A stretch of DNA of 64,000 bases, from NCBI RefSeq assembly GCF_014384795.1, contig NZ_JACRSR010000001.1, positions 930,001-994,000 on the forward strand. The letters are read 5' to 3'. The notes beneath the pieces were generated by a model. It was not told the origin of the DNA, did no database searches, and worked only from the letters and a program-made list of their open reading frames with translations. Source of the stretch: Gehongia tenuis. Lineage in GTDB: Bacteria; Bacillota; Clostridia; Christensenellales; NSJ-53. How positions within the stretch are numbered: the first letter of the stretch is position 1; every line of letters begins with the position of its first letter. Positions 15,179 through 23,698 of this stretch are shown in pieces. Both the position numbers and the translations under genes were made by a program.

Positions 15179-15545
15179 ACTGCGCATGAGCATCCGTTCG
15201 GCCAAGAAGCACAAGAACGAGGTTTCCATCAATGATCCCATCGGCACCGACAAGGAGGGCAATGAAATATCCCTCCTTGAAATCCTGGGTTCCGATCCGG
15301 AAGCCATTGCCGATGAAGTGGAACTCAATGTGGAGGGAGAACGGCTGCAAAAGCTGGTGCAGAAGGTGCTCAGCAAAAGGGAAAGGCTGGTCATTGAGCT
15401 GCGCTACGGCCTTCTTCAGGGCGAAGCCAAAACCCAGCGGGAGATCGCAGCTCTTCTTGGCATCTCCCGGTCCTATGTCAGCCGCATTGAAAAGAAGGCG
15501 GTTCTAAAGCTGGCCGATGCTTTCACCGAGACGCTGGTCCATTGA
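15174..15545 (+). CDS. sigK: RNA polymerase sigma factor sigma-K, C-terminal part
   Basis: The frame is open from the right repeat: AAT GAA CTG CGC ATG, then region 3 with RSAKKHKNEVSINDPIGTDK and region 4 with KRERLVIELRYGLLQ and the helix-turn-helix TQREIAALLGISRSYVSRIEKK. It continues exactly where the upstream part stops and uses the same codons AAT at both junctions. It has no RBS of its own; the in-frame ATG at 15186 is unlikely to be a real start. Only the excised, joined gene should make sigma-K, which drives late mother-cell genes such as coat genes. Confidence 0.93.
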   Translation, partial: NELRMSIRSAKKHKNEVSINDPIGTDKEGNEISLLEILGSDPEAIADEVELNVEGERLQKLVQKVLSKRERLVIELRYGLLQGEAKTQREIAALLGISRSYVSRIEKKAVLKLADAFTETLVH

Positions 15546-15645
15546 CAACCCCTCAAATCTTTTTTATGATGGGAGAAAGAAGATTTGGCTAAAGCGGCCG
15601 ATGGCTGCACATTTTAGAGATATACCAAAGAAAAGGGGTGGATTC

Positions 15646-16491
15646 ATGATCCGATTTGGTCCGGCTGGCAACAGCCAGTCCTTTTACAATGAGGGATTCA
15701 AGCACACCAAACAGGCGGCGGCCTGGCTGAAGGAACGGGGACTCAATGCCTTTGAGTACAGTTTTGGCCGGGGAGTCCGGCTGAAGGAGGAAACGGGGCG
15801 GGATATCGCGGCCGAATTTGACGCCAGCGGTATTGCCATGAGCGTTCATGCGCCTTATTACATCAATTTTTGTACCGATGACCCTGAGAAGCGCGAAGCT
15901 TCCATCAACTTTTTGCTTCAGGCTATGCGGGCGGGCACCTATTTGAATGCCAAGCGGACCGTATTCCATCCGGGGTCCTGCTCCAAAATGGATCGAGAGA
16001 CCGCAAAGGGTTATGCCATGGAAGCCTTCAAGGAGGCGCTGGAGCGCATCAAAGCTGAGGGGCTCATGGGGCTGCCCTGTCCGGAGACCATGGGTAAAAT
16101 CAATCAGTTTGGCACGCTGGATGAGGTATTGGAGCTGTGCACGCTGCGGGAGGATCTGGTGCCCACCATCGATTTTGGACACCTGGATGCCCGCGGCATC
16201 GGCGCGATCAAGGGACGAGCCGAATACGAGGCGATTTTGGACGCCATTGAAAACAAGCTTGGCCGTGACCGGCTGCGGATGATGCATGTGCATTTCTCTA
16301 AAATTGAGCACACCAAAGCCGGGGAAAAACGTCATGTGACCTTCGCTGATGAAGGATTTACACCGGATTTTCTGCCCCTTGCCGAACTTGTGGCCGAGCG
16401 GGATTTAACGCCGGTGATCATCTGCGAGTCGGCGGGGACGCAGGCCGAGGACGCGCTGGCTATGAAAGAAATGTACGAATCCTTCCGTTAA
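15646..16491 (+). CDS. Endonuclease IV-like AP endonuclease (TIM-barrel)
   Basis: This 281-residue AP-endonuclease family 2 protein has the N-terminal RFGPAGNS, HAPYYINF, VFHPGS, PETMGK, PTIDFGHLDA, MMHVHFSKIE and IICESAG motifs, supplying the trinuclear zinc ligands (His, Glu, Asp) in family order. It would nick DNA 5' to abasic sites. The family also contains sugar isomerases, but the pattern fits endonuclease IV. The ATG at 15646 follows GGGGTGG. It lies 100 bp after sigK. Confidence 0.82.
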   Translation: MIRFGPAGNSQSFYNEGFKHTKQAAAWLKERGLNAFEYSFGRGVRLKEETGRDIAAEFDASGIAMSVHAPYYINFCTDDPEKREASINFLLQAMRAGTYLNAKRTVFHPGSCSKMDRETAKGYAMEAFKEALERIKAEGLMGLPCPETMGKINQFGTLDEVLELCTLREDLVPTIDFGHLDARGIGAIKGRAEYEAILDAIENKLGRDRLRMMHVHFSKIEHTKAGEKRHVTFADEGFTPDFLPLAELVAERDLTPVIICESAGTQAEDALAMKEMYESFR

Positions 16492-16551
16492 GACTATCCA
16501 AGGCGGCTAATTTATGTTAAAATAAATCGCTGTAGACTGGAGGTGGCACCC

Positions 16552-17610
16552 TTGCGGCGTGAAAAGATTGAATGCCTGAATGGCAACGGCTGGGACGCTG
16601 TGCTCGTATCTAAGCCGGCCAGCGTGCTTTATTTGACTGGATTCGGCGGCGAAGGCATGCTGTTGGTGCGGGGCAGGGACCTGGTGATGTTCACCGATTC
16701 CCGTTTCGACGAGCAGGCCGTGCAGGAGATTCCGGATATTCCAGTGGTTCTATGGGAACTGACCGCGAAGATGGATGCGGTCTCGGCCAAGGTCCGGGAA
16801 CTGGGCATCAAGAAGCTGGGCATCGAGGAGCACGTGCTCGACTATGGAACTTATCAGGCTCTCACCGCGGGCGGCGGCTTCGAATGTGTTCCCGTGGGAC
16901 AGGCGGTAGACGCACTGCGTTACGCCAAAGATGAAGAGGAGATCGATAACATGCAGCGGGCTGTCCGCATTGCGGAGAAGGCCTTCATGCAGGTTTTGGG
17001 CATCATTCGGCCGGGCATCACCGAACGCCGGGTGGGCGCTGAGCTCGAATACGCCATGCGGCGGCTGGGCGGTCAGGGCGTATCCTTTGATCCTATCGTA
17101 GCCAGCGGCCCCATCAATGGCGCCATACCGCACAATCAGCCTACGGATCGCGTATTGCAGCGCGGCGATCTTGTAACCATGGATTTTGGTTGCCGGCTGG
17201 GCGGTTACTGCTCCGATTTAACGCGCACCGTGGCCATCGGCGAACCCGACCCGAAACTGAGGGAGATTTACCAGATCGTGCTGGATGCCCAGCTTAAAGC
17301 GATTGACGCACTTGCGGCGGGCAAACGCGGCTGTGACGTGGACGGTGTTGCAAGACGCTATATTGAACAAAAGGGCTACGGCAAATACTTCGGACATGGT
17401 CTTGGGCATAGTTTGGGTCTTGAAATTCATGAGGATCCACGGCTTTCGCCGAGGGACGAAACCATTCTAAAGGATGGAATGGCGGTCACGGTGGAACCGG
17501 GTATTTATATTCCGGGTTTGGGCGGCGTACGGATTGAGGACGACTGCATCGTCAAAAATGGCGGCTGTCTTGATTTGGTGAGCGCGCCCAAAGGTTGGAT
17601 CAGTCTTTAA
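16552..17610 (+). CDS. Xaa-Pro aminopeptidase (M24B)
   Basis: This 352-residue two-domain peptidase has a creatinase-type N-domain (about 1-125) and a pita-bread M24 domain. Metal ligands are visible in MDFGCRLGGYCSDLTRT (two Asp), FGHGLGHSLGLEIHE (His), VEPGIYIPG (Glu) and GVRIEDD (Glu). It removes N-terminal residues from Xaa-Pro peptides in the cytoplasm. The start is TTG at 16552, eight bases after GGAGG. It lies directly upstream of efp, as yqhT does in Bacillus, matching turnover of proline peptides beside the polyproline translation factor. Confidence 0.9.
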   Translation: MRREKIECLNGNGWDAVLVSKPASVLYLTGFGGEGMLLVRGRDLVMFTDSRFDEQAVQEIPDIPVVLWELTAKMDAVSAKVRELGIKKLGIEEHVLDYGTYQALTAGGGFECVPVGQAVDALRYAKDEEEIDNMQRAVRIAEKAFMQVLGIIRPGITERRVGAELEYAMRRLGGQGVSFDPIVASGPINGAIPHNQPTDRVLQRGDLVTMDFGCRLGGYCSDLTRTVAIGEPDPKLREIYQIVLDAQLKAIDALAAGKRGCDVDGVARRYIEQKGYGKYFGHGLGHSLGLEIHEDPRLSPRDETILKDGMAVTVEPGIYIPGLGGVRIEDDCIVKNGGCLDLVSAPKGWISL

Positions 17611-17634
17611 GAAAACCATGGAGGGATGACGAAT

Positions 17635-18192
17635 ATGATTTCTGCAGGCGATTTCAGAAAGGGTATCACCATTGAGCTGGACGGTCAGGTTTTTCAGATC
17701 GTGGATTTCCAGCATGTGAAGCCCGGCAAAGGTGCGGCTTTTGTGCGTACCAAGATCAAGAACATCATCACCGGCGGTGTGCTGGAGCGCACCTTTAACC
17801 CCACCGAAAAAGTGGAGAACGCCCACATTGAGACCAAAGAGATGCAGTATCTCTATAACGATGGCAATCTCTACTACTTCATGGATGTGGATACCTATGA
17901 GCAGCTCCCCCTCAACCATGAACAGGTGGAGGACGCTTTGCCCTACGTGAAGGAAAATATGAACGTCAAGATCCGCTTTTTCAAGGGTAACGCTTTTTCA
18001 GTGGAGCCCCCGAATTTTGTGGAGCTTCAGATCGTGGAGACGGAGCCCGGCTTCAAGGGCGATACCGCTACCGGCGCCATCAAGCCCGCTACGCTGGAAA
18101 CCGGCGCTAAGATCAACGTGCCCCTTTTCGTCAATCAGGGCGATATGATCCGCGTGGACACCCGTACCGGCGAATACATGGAGCGTGTATAA
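17635..18192 (+). CDS. efp: Translation elongation factor P
   Basis: This 185-residue protein of standard EF-P length has three beta domains. It relieves ribosome stalling at polyproline. The tip loop VKPGKGAAF carries K32, the residue modified in other bacteria. The C-terminus [17 protein letters not shown] is the family signature. The start at 17635 is eight bases after GGAGGG; the ATG at 17626 touches the RBS. It is followed five bases later by a zinc-ribbon gene and then a terminator. Confidence 0.96.
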   Translation: MISAGDFRKGITIELDGQVFQIVDFQHVKPGKGAAFVRTKIKNIITGGVLERTFNPTEKVENAHIETKEMQYLYNDGNLYYFMDVDTYEQLPLNHEQVEDALPYVKENMNVKIRFFKGNAFSVEPPNFVELQIVETEPGFKGDTATGAIKPATLETGAKINVPLFVNQGDMIRVDTRTGEYMERV

Positions 18193-18197
18193 CGCTC

Positions 18198-18575
18198 ATG
18201 GATAGATTGCAGCAGCGCGTGGCACGCCTCAAGGGCATGTTGGACGCGGTGGAACTGGATCATCGCCAGGATATGGTCATGCGGGCCATCGTGGATATTC
18301 TGGATGAGATGGCGCTGTCCCTTGCCGAAGTGGAGACCGTACAATCCGAGCTTGAGGAATACGTCCAGGATTTGGATGATGATCTCGTGGCTTTGGAGGA
18401 AGAAATGAGCGGTGAGGCGTCGGATGGCGAGACCGAAAGGGAGCCGGACGAGACCATCGAAATTGAGTGTCCCCACTGCAAGGAGCATATCCGCTTCGAA
18501 GAGAATGCTTTTCTGGAAGCGGATCAGGTGGAATGCCCAAACTGCCATCATGTGATCTATACCGACGAAGATTGA
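18198..18575 (+). CDS. CD1247-type acidic zinc-ribbon protein
   Basis: This 125-residue acidic protein has an N-terminal helical region (MDRLQQRVARLKGMLDAVEL), an Asp/Glu-rich middle and a C-terminal zinc ribbon with CPHC and CPNC pairs. A gene of this type commonly follows efp in Clostridia, and the function is unknown. The ATG is only five bases from the efp stop, so the two are probably cotranscribed. Confidence 0.75.
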   Translation: MDRLQQRVARLKGMLDAVELDHRQDMVMRAIVDILDEMALSLAEVETVQSELEEYVQDLDDDLVALEEEMSGEASDGETEREPDETIEIECPHCKEHIRFEENAFLEADQVECPNCHHVIYTDED

Positions 18576-18588
18576 GTTTGAATCCAAG

Positions 18589-18618
18589 GGACCCGGAGGA
18601 ATCCGGGTTCTTTTTTTA
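18589..18618 (+). terminator. Intrinsic terminator of the efp operon
   Basis: ACCCGGA (18591-18597) and TCCGGGT (18602-18608) form the stem; CTTTTTTT follows. Confidence 0.85.
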
Positions 18619-18633
18619 TGCCCATTTCCACTC

Positions 18634-18663
18634 TCATATTTTGGACGACCTTCTCATATAGAT
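18634..18663 (+). promoter_or_regulatory. Sigma-E promoter of the spoIIIA operon
   Basis: TCATATT (18634-18640), 14 bp, CATATAGAT (18655-18663), a close match to the sigma-E consensus (TCATATT / CATACAnT). The start codon is 22 bp downstream of the -10. The spoIIIA operon is sigma-E-dependent in Bacillus. Confidence 0.7.
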
Positions 18664-18684
18664 AGAGCAAATGGAGGACAGGTT

Positions 18685-19671
18685 ATGAAAAAATACGGAT
18701 GGCAAAAGGACTTGGAGATTTACTGGCCCGACGGCCTGAGAAGCGCGCTTGGCGCTCTTACCGGCAAAGTGGCGGAGAGCCTTGAAGAAATCCGGGTTCG
18801 GATGGGACGGCCTCTCATGGTCTATGGCGGCGGCCGGGACTACTTTATATCGGACGGCGGAGATGTGAGTTTTCTTGCCGCCGGGGCCCATGTGGTGAGC
18901 CGGGAGGAAGGGGCGCGGCTGATGGACGCCCTGTGCGGCCACTCCCTCTATGCGGTGGAGGATGAAATGAAGCAGGGGTTTTTCACGCTGCCCGGCGGGT
19001 ACCGGGTGGGGCTGGCGGGAAAGGCGGTGTCCGAGGGAGGCAGGGTGCGTAACCTGACCCAGATTTCCGGATTCAACATCCGCATTCCAAGGGCGCTTGA
19101 GGGCTGCGCCGATGGACTGATGGCCTATCTTGCTCTTGGCAGCCGGCCGCTCAGTACGCTGGTCATTGCACCGCCCCAGGCGGGCAAAACCACCCTCATC
19201 CGGGATGTGGCCCGGCAGTTCAGCGACGGGTTCGGCGCCTTTCCGGGCGTCAAGGTATCCATCGTGGACGAACGCTCGGAGATCGCATCCTGCGCTATGG
19301 GCATGCCCCAAAACAAAGTGGGGCTTCGCAGCGACGTACTGGACGCCTGCCCCAAATCGGAAGGGATGATGATGGCTCTGCGTTCCCTATCGCCGCGGGT
19401 CCTTGTGTGCGATGAAATCGGCTCCAGCGCCGACTGTGATGCAGTTCGAGAAGCCCTTTATGCCGGTGTGGCGGTGGTGGTGACGGTCCATGGCGATGGT
19501 CTTGAAACCGTAAAAATACGTCCTTCTCTGGGCAGGCTCATCGGGGAAAAGGGGTTTGACCGGTACGTGGTGCTTTCCAAAAGCCTTGGGCCGGGCACGG
19601 TGGAAGAAATTTTGGATCGAGAGGGCGGCCGTCTGCTGACCCGTCCTTTCCGCGGGCGGGGTGCCGCATGA
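18685..19671 (+). CDS. spoIIIAA: Stage III sporulation protein AA (ATPase)
   Basis: This 328-residue AAA/secretion-type ATPase has Walker A APPQAGKTT (residues 162-170), a VSIVDERSEI segment and VLVCDEIG as Walker B. It powers the SpoIIIA-SpoIIQ feeding channel between mother cell and forespore. RBS GGAGG lies seven bases before ATG. It is the first gene of a complete AA-AH operon with overlaps or short gaps. Confidence 0.95.
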   Translation: MKKYGWQKDLEIYWPDGLRSALGALTGKVAESLEEIRVRMGRPLMVYGGGRDYFISDGGDVSFLAAGAHVVSREEGARLMDALCGHSLYAVEDEMKQGFFTLPGGYRVGLAGKAVSEGGRVRNLTQISGFNIRIPRALEGCADGLMAYLALGSRPLSTLVIAPPQAGKTTLIRDVARQFSDGFGAFPGVKVSIVDERSEIASCAMGMPQNKVGLRSDVLDACPKSEGMMMALRSLSPRVLVCDEIGSSADCDAVREALYAGVAVVVTVHGDGLETVKIRPSLGRLIGEKGFDRYVVLSKSLGPGTVEEILDREGGRLLTRPFRGRGAA

Positions 19672-20183
19672 TGCTGAAGCTTATTTTGTGCCTTGCCGCC
19701 GTTGGAACGGGGACGCTGATTGGAATCCGGGCCGCCAAAACCTACAGCTGCCGCCTGAAGCTTTTGATGGAACTCAGAAACGGCTTCGCCCAGCTGGAAA
19801 ACTCGGTGGTTTATGGCAATCTGCCGCTGTTAGACGCCTTTGAAGCCGTGAAATGCGGTGAATATGCCGGGCCAATCTTCAGAGAGGCCGCGGGAAACCT
19901 TCGGGAGAATCGGTCCATGGCCGTGCAGAATGCCTTCATGGCGGCGTTCGAATTCCTGCCGGGGAAGGGATACCTGGACGGTGAGGATATGGCCGTGATT
20001 GCACAGTTCACCGAGCATCTGGGCTCCTCCGGGCTGTCCGGACAGCAAAAAAATTTTGAATTCATTCAAAAGCAGCTTGGCCAGCGGATCGAGGAAGCCC
20101 GATGCCGCCGGGAGAAAAATCAACGGATGGCCAAAAGCCTGGGGGTGCTGGGCGGCATGTTCGTGGCCCTCATGATCCTCTAG
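19668..20183 (+). CDS. spoIIIAB: Stage III sporulation protein AB
   Basis: This 171-residue protein resembles a GspF-type platform protein, with an N-terminal hydrophobic segment (MLKLILCLAAVGTGTLIGI), a cytoplasmic helical body (LKLLMELRNGFAQLENSVVYG) and a C-terminal transmembrane helix. It overlaps spoIIIAA by four bases (ATGA). Confidence 0.93.
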   Translation: MMLKLILCLAAVGTGTLIGIRAAKTYSCRLKLLMELRNGFAQLENSVVYGNLPLLDAFEAVKCGEYAGPIFREAAGNLRENRSMAVQNAFMAAFEFLPGKGYLDGEDMAVIAQFTEHLGSSGLSGQQKNFEFIQKQLGQRIEEARCRREKNQRMAKSLGVLGGMFVALMIL

Positions 20184-20202
20184 GACGAAAGGAGAACAAA
20201 GG

Positions 20203-20400
20203 ATGAGTATCGATTTGGTCTTTAAGATCGCCGCTATTGGTATTTTGATCTCGGTGCTGAACCAGGTGTTGACGCGGGCGGGCCGGGAGGAAATGGCCAT
20301 GATGACATCCCTGGCGGGCCTTGTGATCGTGCTGCTCATGGTCATTGACCTTATAAGCCAGCTCTTTACCACCGTCAAATCCATCTTTCAGCTCTATTGA
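20203..20400 (+). CDS. spoIIIAC: Stage III sporulation protein AC
   Basis: This 65-residue membrane protein has two transmembrane helices joined by TRAGREEMAMM, the family signature and full family length. RBS AAAGGAG. Confidence 0.95.
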   Translation: MSIDLVFKIAAIGILISVLNQVLTRAGREEMAMMTSLAGLVIVLLMVIDLISQLFTTVKSIFQLY

Positions 20401-20411
20401 AGGGGGACGCC

Positions 20412-20798
20412 ATGCAGATCGTATCGATCGCAGGGCTGGGCGTGGTGGCGGCCATCCTGTCCATCACCCTGCGCAAGGATAAGCCGGAGATGGCCATGCT
20501 CCTCGGCGTGGGTGCGGGGGCTATTCTGCTCATTGCCTTTTTATCCATGGTCTCCCCGGTCATGGACTTTTTGAAGGATTTAGCGGCCCGGGCAAACCTG
20601 CAAAGTGAACACCTCGCTCTGCTCTTCAAGGTGGTGGGCGTGGCTTATATTGCAGAATTTGCCTCCCAGGTATGCAAGGACGCGGGGGAGGGCGCCATTG
20701 CCAGCAAGATTGAGATGGGCGGCAAACTGGTTATTCTGGTGCTCTGCCTGCCCATTATGGGTTCCCTGTTCGAATTGATCGTGGGGATGCTGCCATGA
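20412..20798 (+). CDS. spoIIIAD: Stage III sporulation protein AD
   Basis: This 128-residue membrane protein has four hydrophobic segments. Its second half (VVGVAYIAEFASQVCKDAGEGAIASKIEMGGK) resembles SpoIIIAC/AD family proteins. The start is ATG 20412, five bases after AAGGGGG. It overlaps spoIIIAE by four bases. Confidence 0.94.
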   Translation: MQIVSIAGLGVVAAILSITLRKDKPEMAMLLGVGAGAILLIAFLSMVSPVMDFLKDLAARANLQSEHLALLFKVVGVAYIAEFASQVCKDAGEGAIASKIEMGGKLVILVLCLPIMGSLFELIVGMLP

Positions 20799-21985
20799 AG
20801 CGCTGGTGTATGGCCGGGTTCATATTCTTGGCAGTACTGGTGGTCCTGGGTGCGGCGCCGGCATCAGCCGAACCCGCTGACAGCCCCGCGCCGGGTCTTG
20901 CCGAAGGGATAGAGGATCAGCTGAACGAATGGGACACAAACCAATGGGATGGTTTTACCAGCGGTCTATCCGAAGAAGGCAGGGCTTTTTTGGAAGGCAA
21001 AAGCATTGGTGAATGGATCGCCCAGTTCGCCGCTGGAGGATATGCCTTTAATATTGAGGACTGGCTTAACATGCTGCTCCAATTCTTTCTTGGCCAGCTT
21101 ACGGGCAGTATGGGCATCATGGTACAGATTCTGGCGGTGGTGTTCATCTCCGCCATATTGCAGCAGCTGGAGGGGAATCTCTCCAAATCAGTGGGCCAGA
21201 TCGCCCAGTTCGCCTGCTATGGCGTGACCGTCATTCTCATGATGTCCTGTCTTGCGAGCCTCATGGGTGAGACCCGGGATGCGGTCCATCAGATGACCTC
21301 GCTTATGCAGGCCATGTTTCCCGTCATGCTGGCTATGCTCTCGGCTATGGGCAGCTTCTCCACGGCGGGGGTATTCCAGCCGGCCACCGCTTTTTTGACC
21401 AGCGGGATCGGATCCCTGGTGGAAAATTTTATTCTGCCGCTGGTGTTCCTGGCGGCGGTGCTGTCGGTGATTGGAAACTTCACCGACAAAATCCGCCTTG
21501 ATAAGCTCTCAGGCCTTGTAAAAAACGTGTCCCAATGGAGTATCGGCATCATTCTGACCGTGTTCCTGGGTATTTTGGCGCTGCAGGGCATGGGGGCGTC
21601 CACCTTCGATGGGATCTCCTTTCGAACGGCCAAATATACGGTGAATACCATGATTCCCATGGTGGGCGGAATGTTTTCCGATACGCTGGAAACGGTTCTT
21701 GGCTGTTCGCTCCTGGTCAAAAATGCCATCGGTCTTGTGGGGCTCATTCTTCTTGGGCTCTTCGCTTTGGCGCCGGTGGTAAAGATTGTGGCCGTCATCT
21801 TCATGCTCAAGATCTGCTCCGCTTTGGCTCAACCCATTGCGGATGACAGGACGGTGCGGTGCCTGCACGAATTCTCCAGCGTTTTGGTGCTTTTGGTGAT
21901 TGCGGTCTTGGTGGTGTCGCTGATGTTCTTTTTGGCCATGTGCCTTCTTATCAACGCCGGCAATACCGCTGTGATGATGAGGTGA
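20795..21985 (+). CDS. spoIIIAE: Stage III sporulation protein AE
   Basis: This 396-residue membrane protein has a cleavable-looking signal (about 1-28, ending ASA), a short extracytoplasmic helical region and about seven transmembrane segments in the rest. Family stretches include TSLMQAMFPVMLAMLSAMGS and LVKNAIGLVGL. It is a core membrane component of the SpoIIIA complex. The ATG overlaps spoIIIAD. Confidence 0.95.
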   Translation: MKRWCMAGFIFLAVLVVLGAAPASAEPADSPAPGLAEGIEDQLNEWDTNQWDGFTSGLSEEGRAFLEGKSIGEWIAQFAAGGYAFNIEDWLNMLLQFFLGQLTGSMGIMVQILAVVFISAILQQLEGNLSKSVGQIAQFACYGVTVILMMSCLASLMGETRDAVHQMTSLMQAMFPVMLAMLSAMGSFSTAGVFQPATAFLTSGIGSLVENFILPLVFLAAVLSVIGNFTDKIRLDKLSGLVKNVSQWSIGIILTVFLGILALQGMGASTFDGISFRTAKYTVNTMIPMVGGMFSDTLETVLGCSLLVKNAIGLVGLILLGLFALAPVVKIVAVIFMLKICSALAQPIADDRTVRCLHEFSSVLVLLVIAVLVVSLMFFLAMCLLINAGNTAVMMR

Positions 21986-21988
21986 GCC

Positions 21989-22423
21989 ATGGAATTTTTA
22001 AGACAATGGATTTTGACCCTGGTTGCGTCGGTCTTTGTGCTTACGCTGGTACACGTCCTGCTGCCGGAGGGGAGCATCAAGAAATACGCATCCCTGGCCA
22101 CCGGCCTTGTGATGATGCTGGCGATTTTTTCCCCTTTAGCCCAGCTCTCCCGGGTGGACATCCGGGGCACCGAGGTGGTGCCCAAATCCAGTGCGGTCCG
22201 GATGGACGCTGCCCAAAGTGCCGAAAAGCTGGTTTTGGGGCTGGTGGCAAGCGTGCCCGGCTTTGAGGCGGCGGGAGTGCGGGTGGAGATGGATGAAACC
22301 AGCGGGCGGCCCAGAAGCGTGGTCGTCACCGGTGCCGCAGCCTCGGAAGCTGATGCGGAAAAAGTTCGACAAAACATTGCACTTCAATTAGGCATTGGAT
22401 GGGATGAGGTTGTCATACGATAG
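21989..22423 (+). CDS. spoIIIAF: Stage III sporulation protein AF
   Basis: This 144-residue protein has two N-terminal transmembrane helices (about 7-27 and 33-50) and a soluble domain with a ring-building-motif-like ending (DADAEKVRQNIALQLGIGWDEVVI). It sits three bases after spoIIIAE. Confidence 0.93.
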   Translation: MEFLRQWILTLVASVFVLTLVHVLLPEGSIKKYASLATGLVMMLAIFSPLAQLSRVDIRGTEVVPKSSAVRMDAAQSAEKLVLGLVASVPGFEAAGVRVEMDETSGRPRSVVVTGAAASEADAEKVRQNIALQLGIGWDEVVIR

Positions 22424-22437
22424 AGAGGAGGACACAT

Positions 22438-23028
22438 ATGGGTAAAGGGCTGAAGGTTAAGGATATCTGGCAGGCCATTAAAAAAGTCAAAAACTTTGAA
22501 ATCATCATCGCTGTGATTGTGGTGGCCGTCATTTTGGCCATCTACGGTTCCACCTTGATCGGCGGCGACAAGGATCCGGCGCCGAAGGAGGAGAGCGCGG
22601 CGGAAAGCGCCGAACCGGTGGATGCTTCCACCAAAGCGGACAATGAAGCCCGGCTCAAAAAGGTTCTTGAAGCCATTGACGGCGCGGGCAGGGTGGAGGT
22701 GATGATAACCTATGAATCGGGTCCTGAAATGGTACCCGCCATGAATCAAAGCACCACGACGCAGGAAAGCGAAGAATTCACCGGCACCGATACGGTCCGG
22801 CAAAGCAGAACCACCGATGAATCCCAGAACCCGGTGGTAGCCAGCGGCCAGGAGGATGACCTATTGGTGCTCAAAGAGGTGGAGCCGGAGGTTCGAGGCG
22901 TCATTGTCGTGGCGGAGGGCGCAAGCGATATTCAGGTTCAGCTCAACCTGCAGCGTGCGGTTCAAACGGTGCTGAACGTACCGGCGGACAAAGTGGAAGT
23001 GTTTTCAATGAAAAACAAGGAGGAATAA
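22438..23028 (+). CDS. spoIIIAG: Stage III sporulation protein AG
   Basis: This 196-residue single-pass protein has a transmembrane helix at about 22-40, an acidic low-complexity linker, then a ring-building-motif domain with RLKKVLEAIDGAGRVEVMITYESG and EVRGVIVVAEGASDIQVQ. SpoIIIAG forms the ring of the feeding channel in the intermembrane space. RBS GAGAGGAGG. Confidence 0.94.
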   Translation: MGKGLKVKDIWQAIKKVKNFEIIIAVIVVAVILAIYGSTLIGGDKDPAPKEESAAESAEPVDASTKADNEARLKKVLEAIDGAGRVEVMITYESGPEMVPAMNQSTTTQESEEFTGTDTVRQSRTTDESQNPVVASGQEDDLLVLKEVEPEVRGVIVVAEGASDIQVQLNLQRAVQTVLNVPADKVEVFSMKNKEE

Positions 23029-23031
23029 AGC

Positions 23032-23610
23032 ATGTTTAGCATCAAGCGAAAGACCATCATCATGGCGTCCCTGGTCGTATTACTGGTTGTGGCGGGCTAT
23101 TTGAACGTACGCTTCAGTGACAAAACCGGGGACGGCACCCAAGCATCGAATACGGGTACGGGCAACGGCGGAATTGTGCTGAGCCAGACCAAGGACGGGG
23201 ACGGCAGCGCCAGTGTGAATGCAAACGCCGGTGAAAGCGGCGGGGATGCCGCTTCCGTTTCCGCCAATTACTACGCAAACTTTAAAACGGAGCGCGAGAC
23301 CAGCCGCAACCAGCAGATTGAATACTTGGACGGCATCATTGCGGATTCGAATACCGATGCTGAAACCTTGAAGCAGGCACAGAACCAAAAGCTTACGCTG
23401 ACCCAGTCCATGGAGAAGGAAGTGACCGTGGAGGGGCTGCTGAAAGCCAAAGGTTTTGAGGACGTGGTGGTAACCATCCACGAGGGATCCATCAACGTGG
23501 TGGTCAAGGATGGGGATCTAACCGATGCTAAAGTCGCCCAGATTTTGGATATCGTATGCCGCGAAACCAAGGAAGCTCCGGAAAATGTAAAGATTATTCC
23601 CAAAACATAA
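23032..23610 (+). CDS. spoIIIAH: Stage III sporulation protein AH
   Basis: This 192-residue protein has one N-terminal transmembrane helix (about 8-26), a Gly/Ala/Ser-rich linker and a YscJ/FliF-like domain (about 85-192, with LLKAKGFEDVVVTIHEGSINVVV). It pairs with SpoIIQ from the forespore to join the two membranes. It is the last gene of the operon. Confidence 0.95.
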   Translation: MFSIKRKTIIMASLVVLLVVAGYLNVRFSDKTGDGTQASNTGTGNGGIVLSQTKDGDGSASVNANAGESGGDAASVSANYYANFKTERETSRNQQIEYLDGIIADSNTDAETLKQAQNQKLTLTQSMEKEVTVEGLLKAKGFEDVVVTIHEGSINVVVKDGDLTDAKVAQILDIVCRETKEAPENVKIIPKT

Positions 23611-23641
23611 ACAAATTTCGAGTTTAAGCGGTTATGTCTTG

Positions 23642-23670
23642 TTGTAATCGTGGGTATCTTTTGGTATAAT
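23642..23670 (+). promoter_or_regulatory. Sigma-A-type promoter for the Asp23-nusB-folD gene run
   Basis: TTGTAA (23642-23647), 17 bp, TATAAT (23665-23670). It lies 28 bp upstream of the first Asp23-family gene and marks the switch from spoIIIA to housekeeping genes. Confidence 0.65.
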
Positions 23671-23698
23671 ACCATTAGTATCAAAGGAGGTGCTGATC

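Noticed and set aside
15186..15545. Downstream sigK part as an independent short sigma-like gene starting at ATG 15186
   Set aside because: There is no RBS, homology continues upstream of the ATG to the repeat, and region 2 is lacking.
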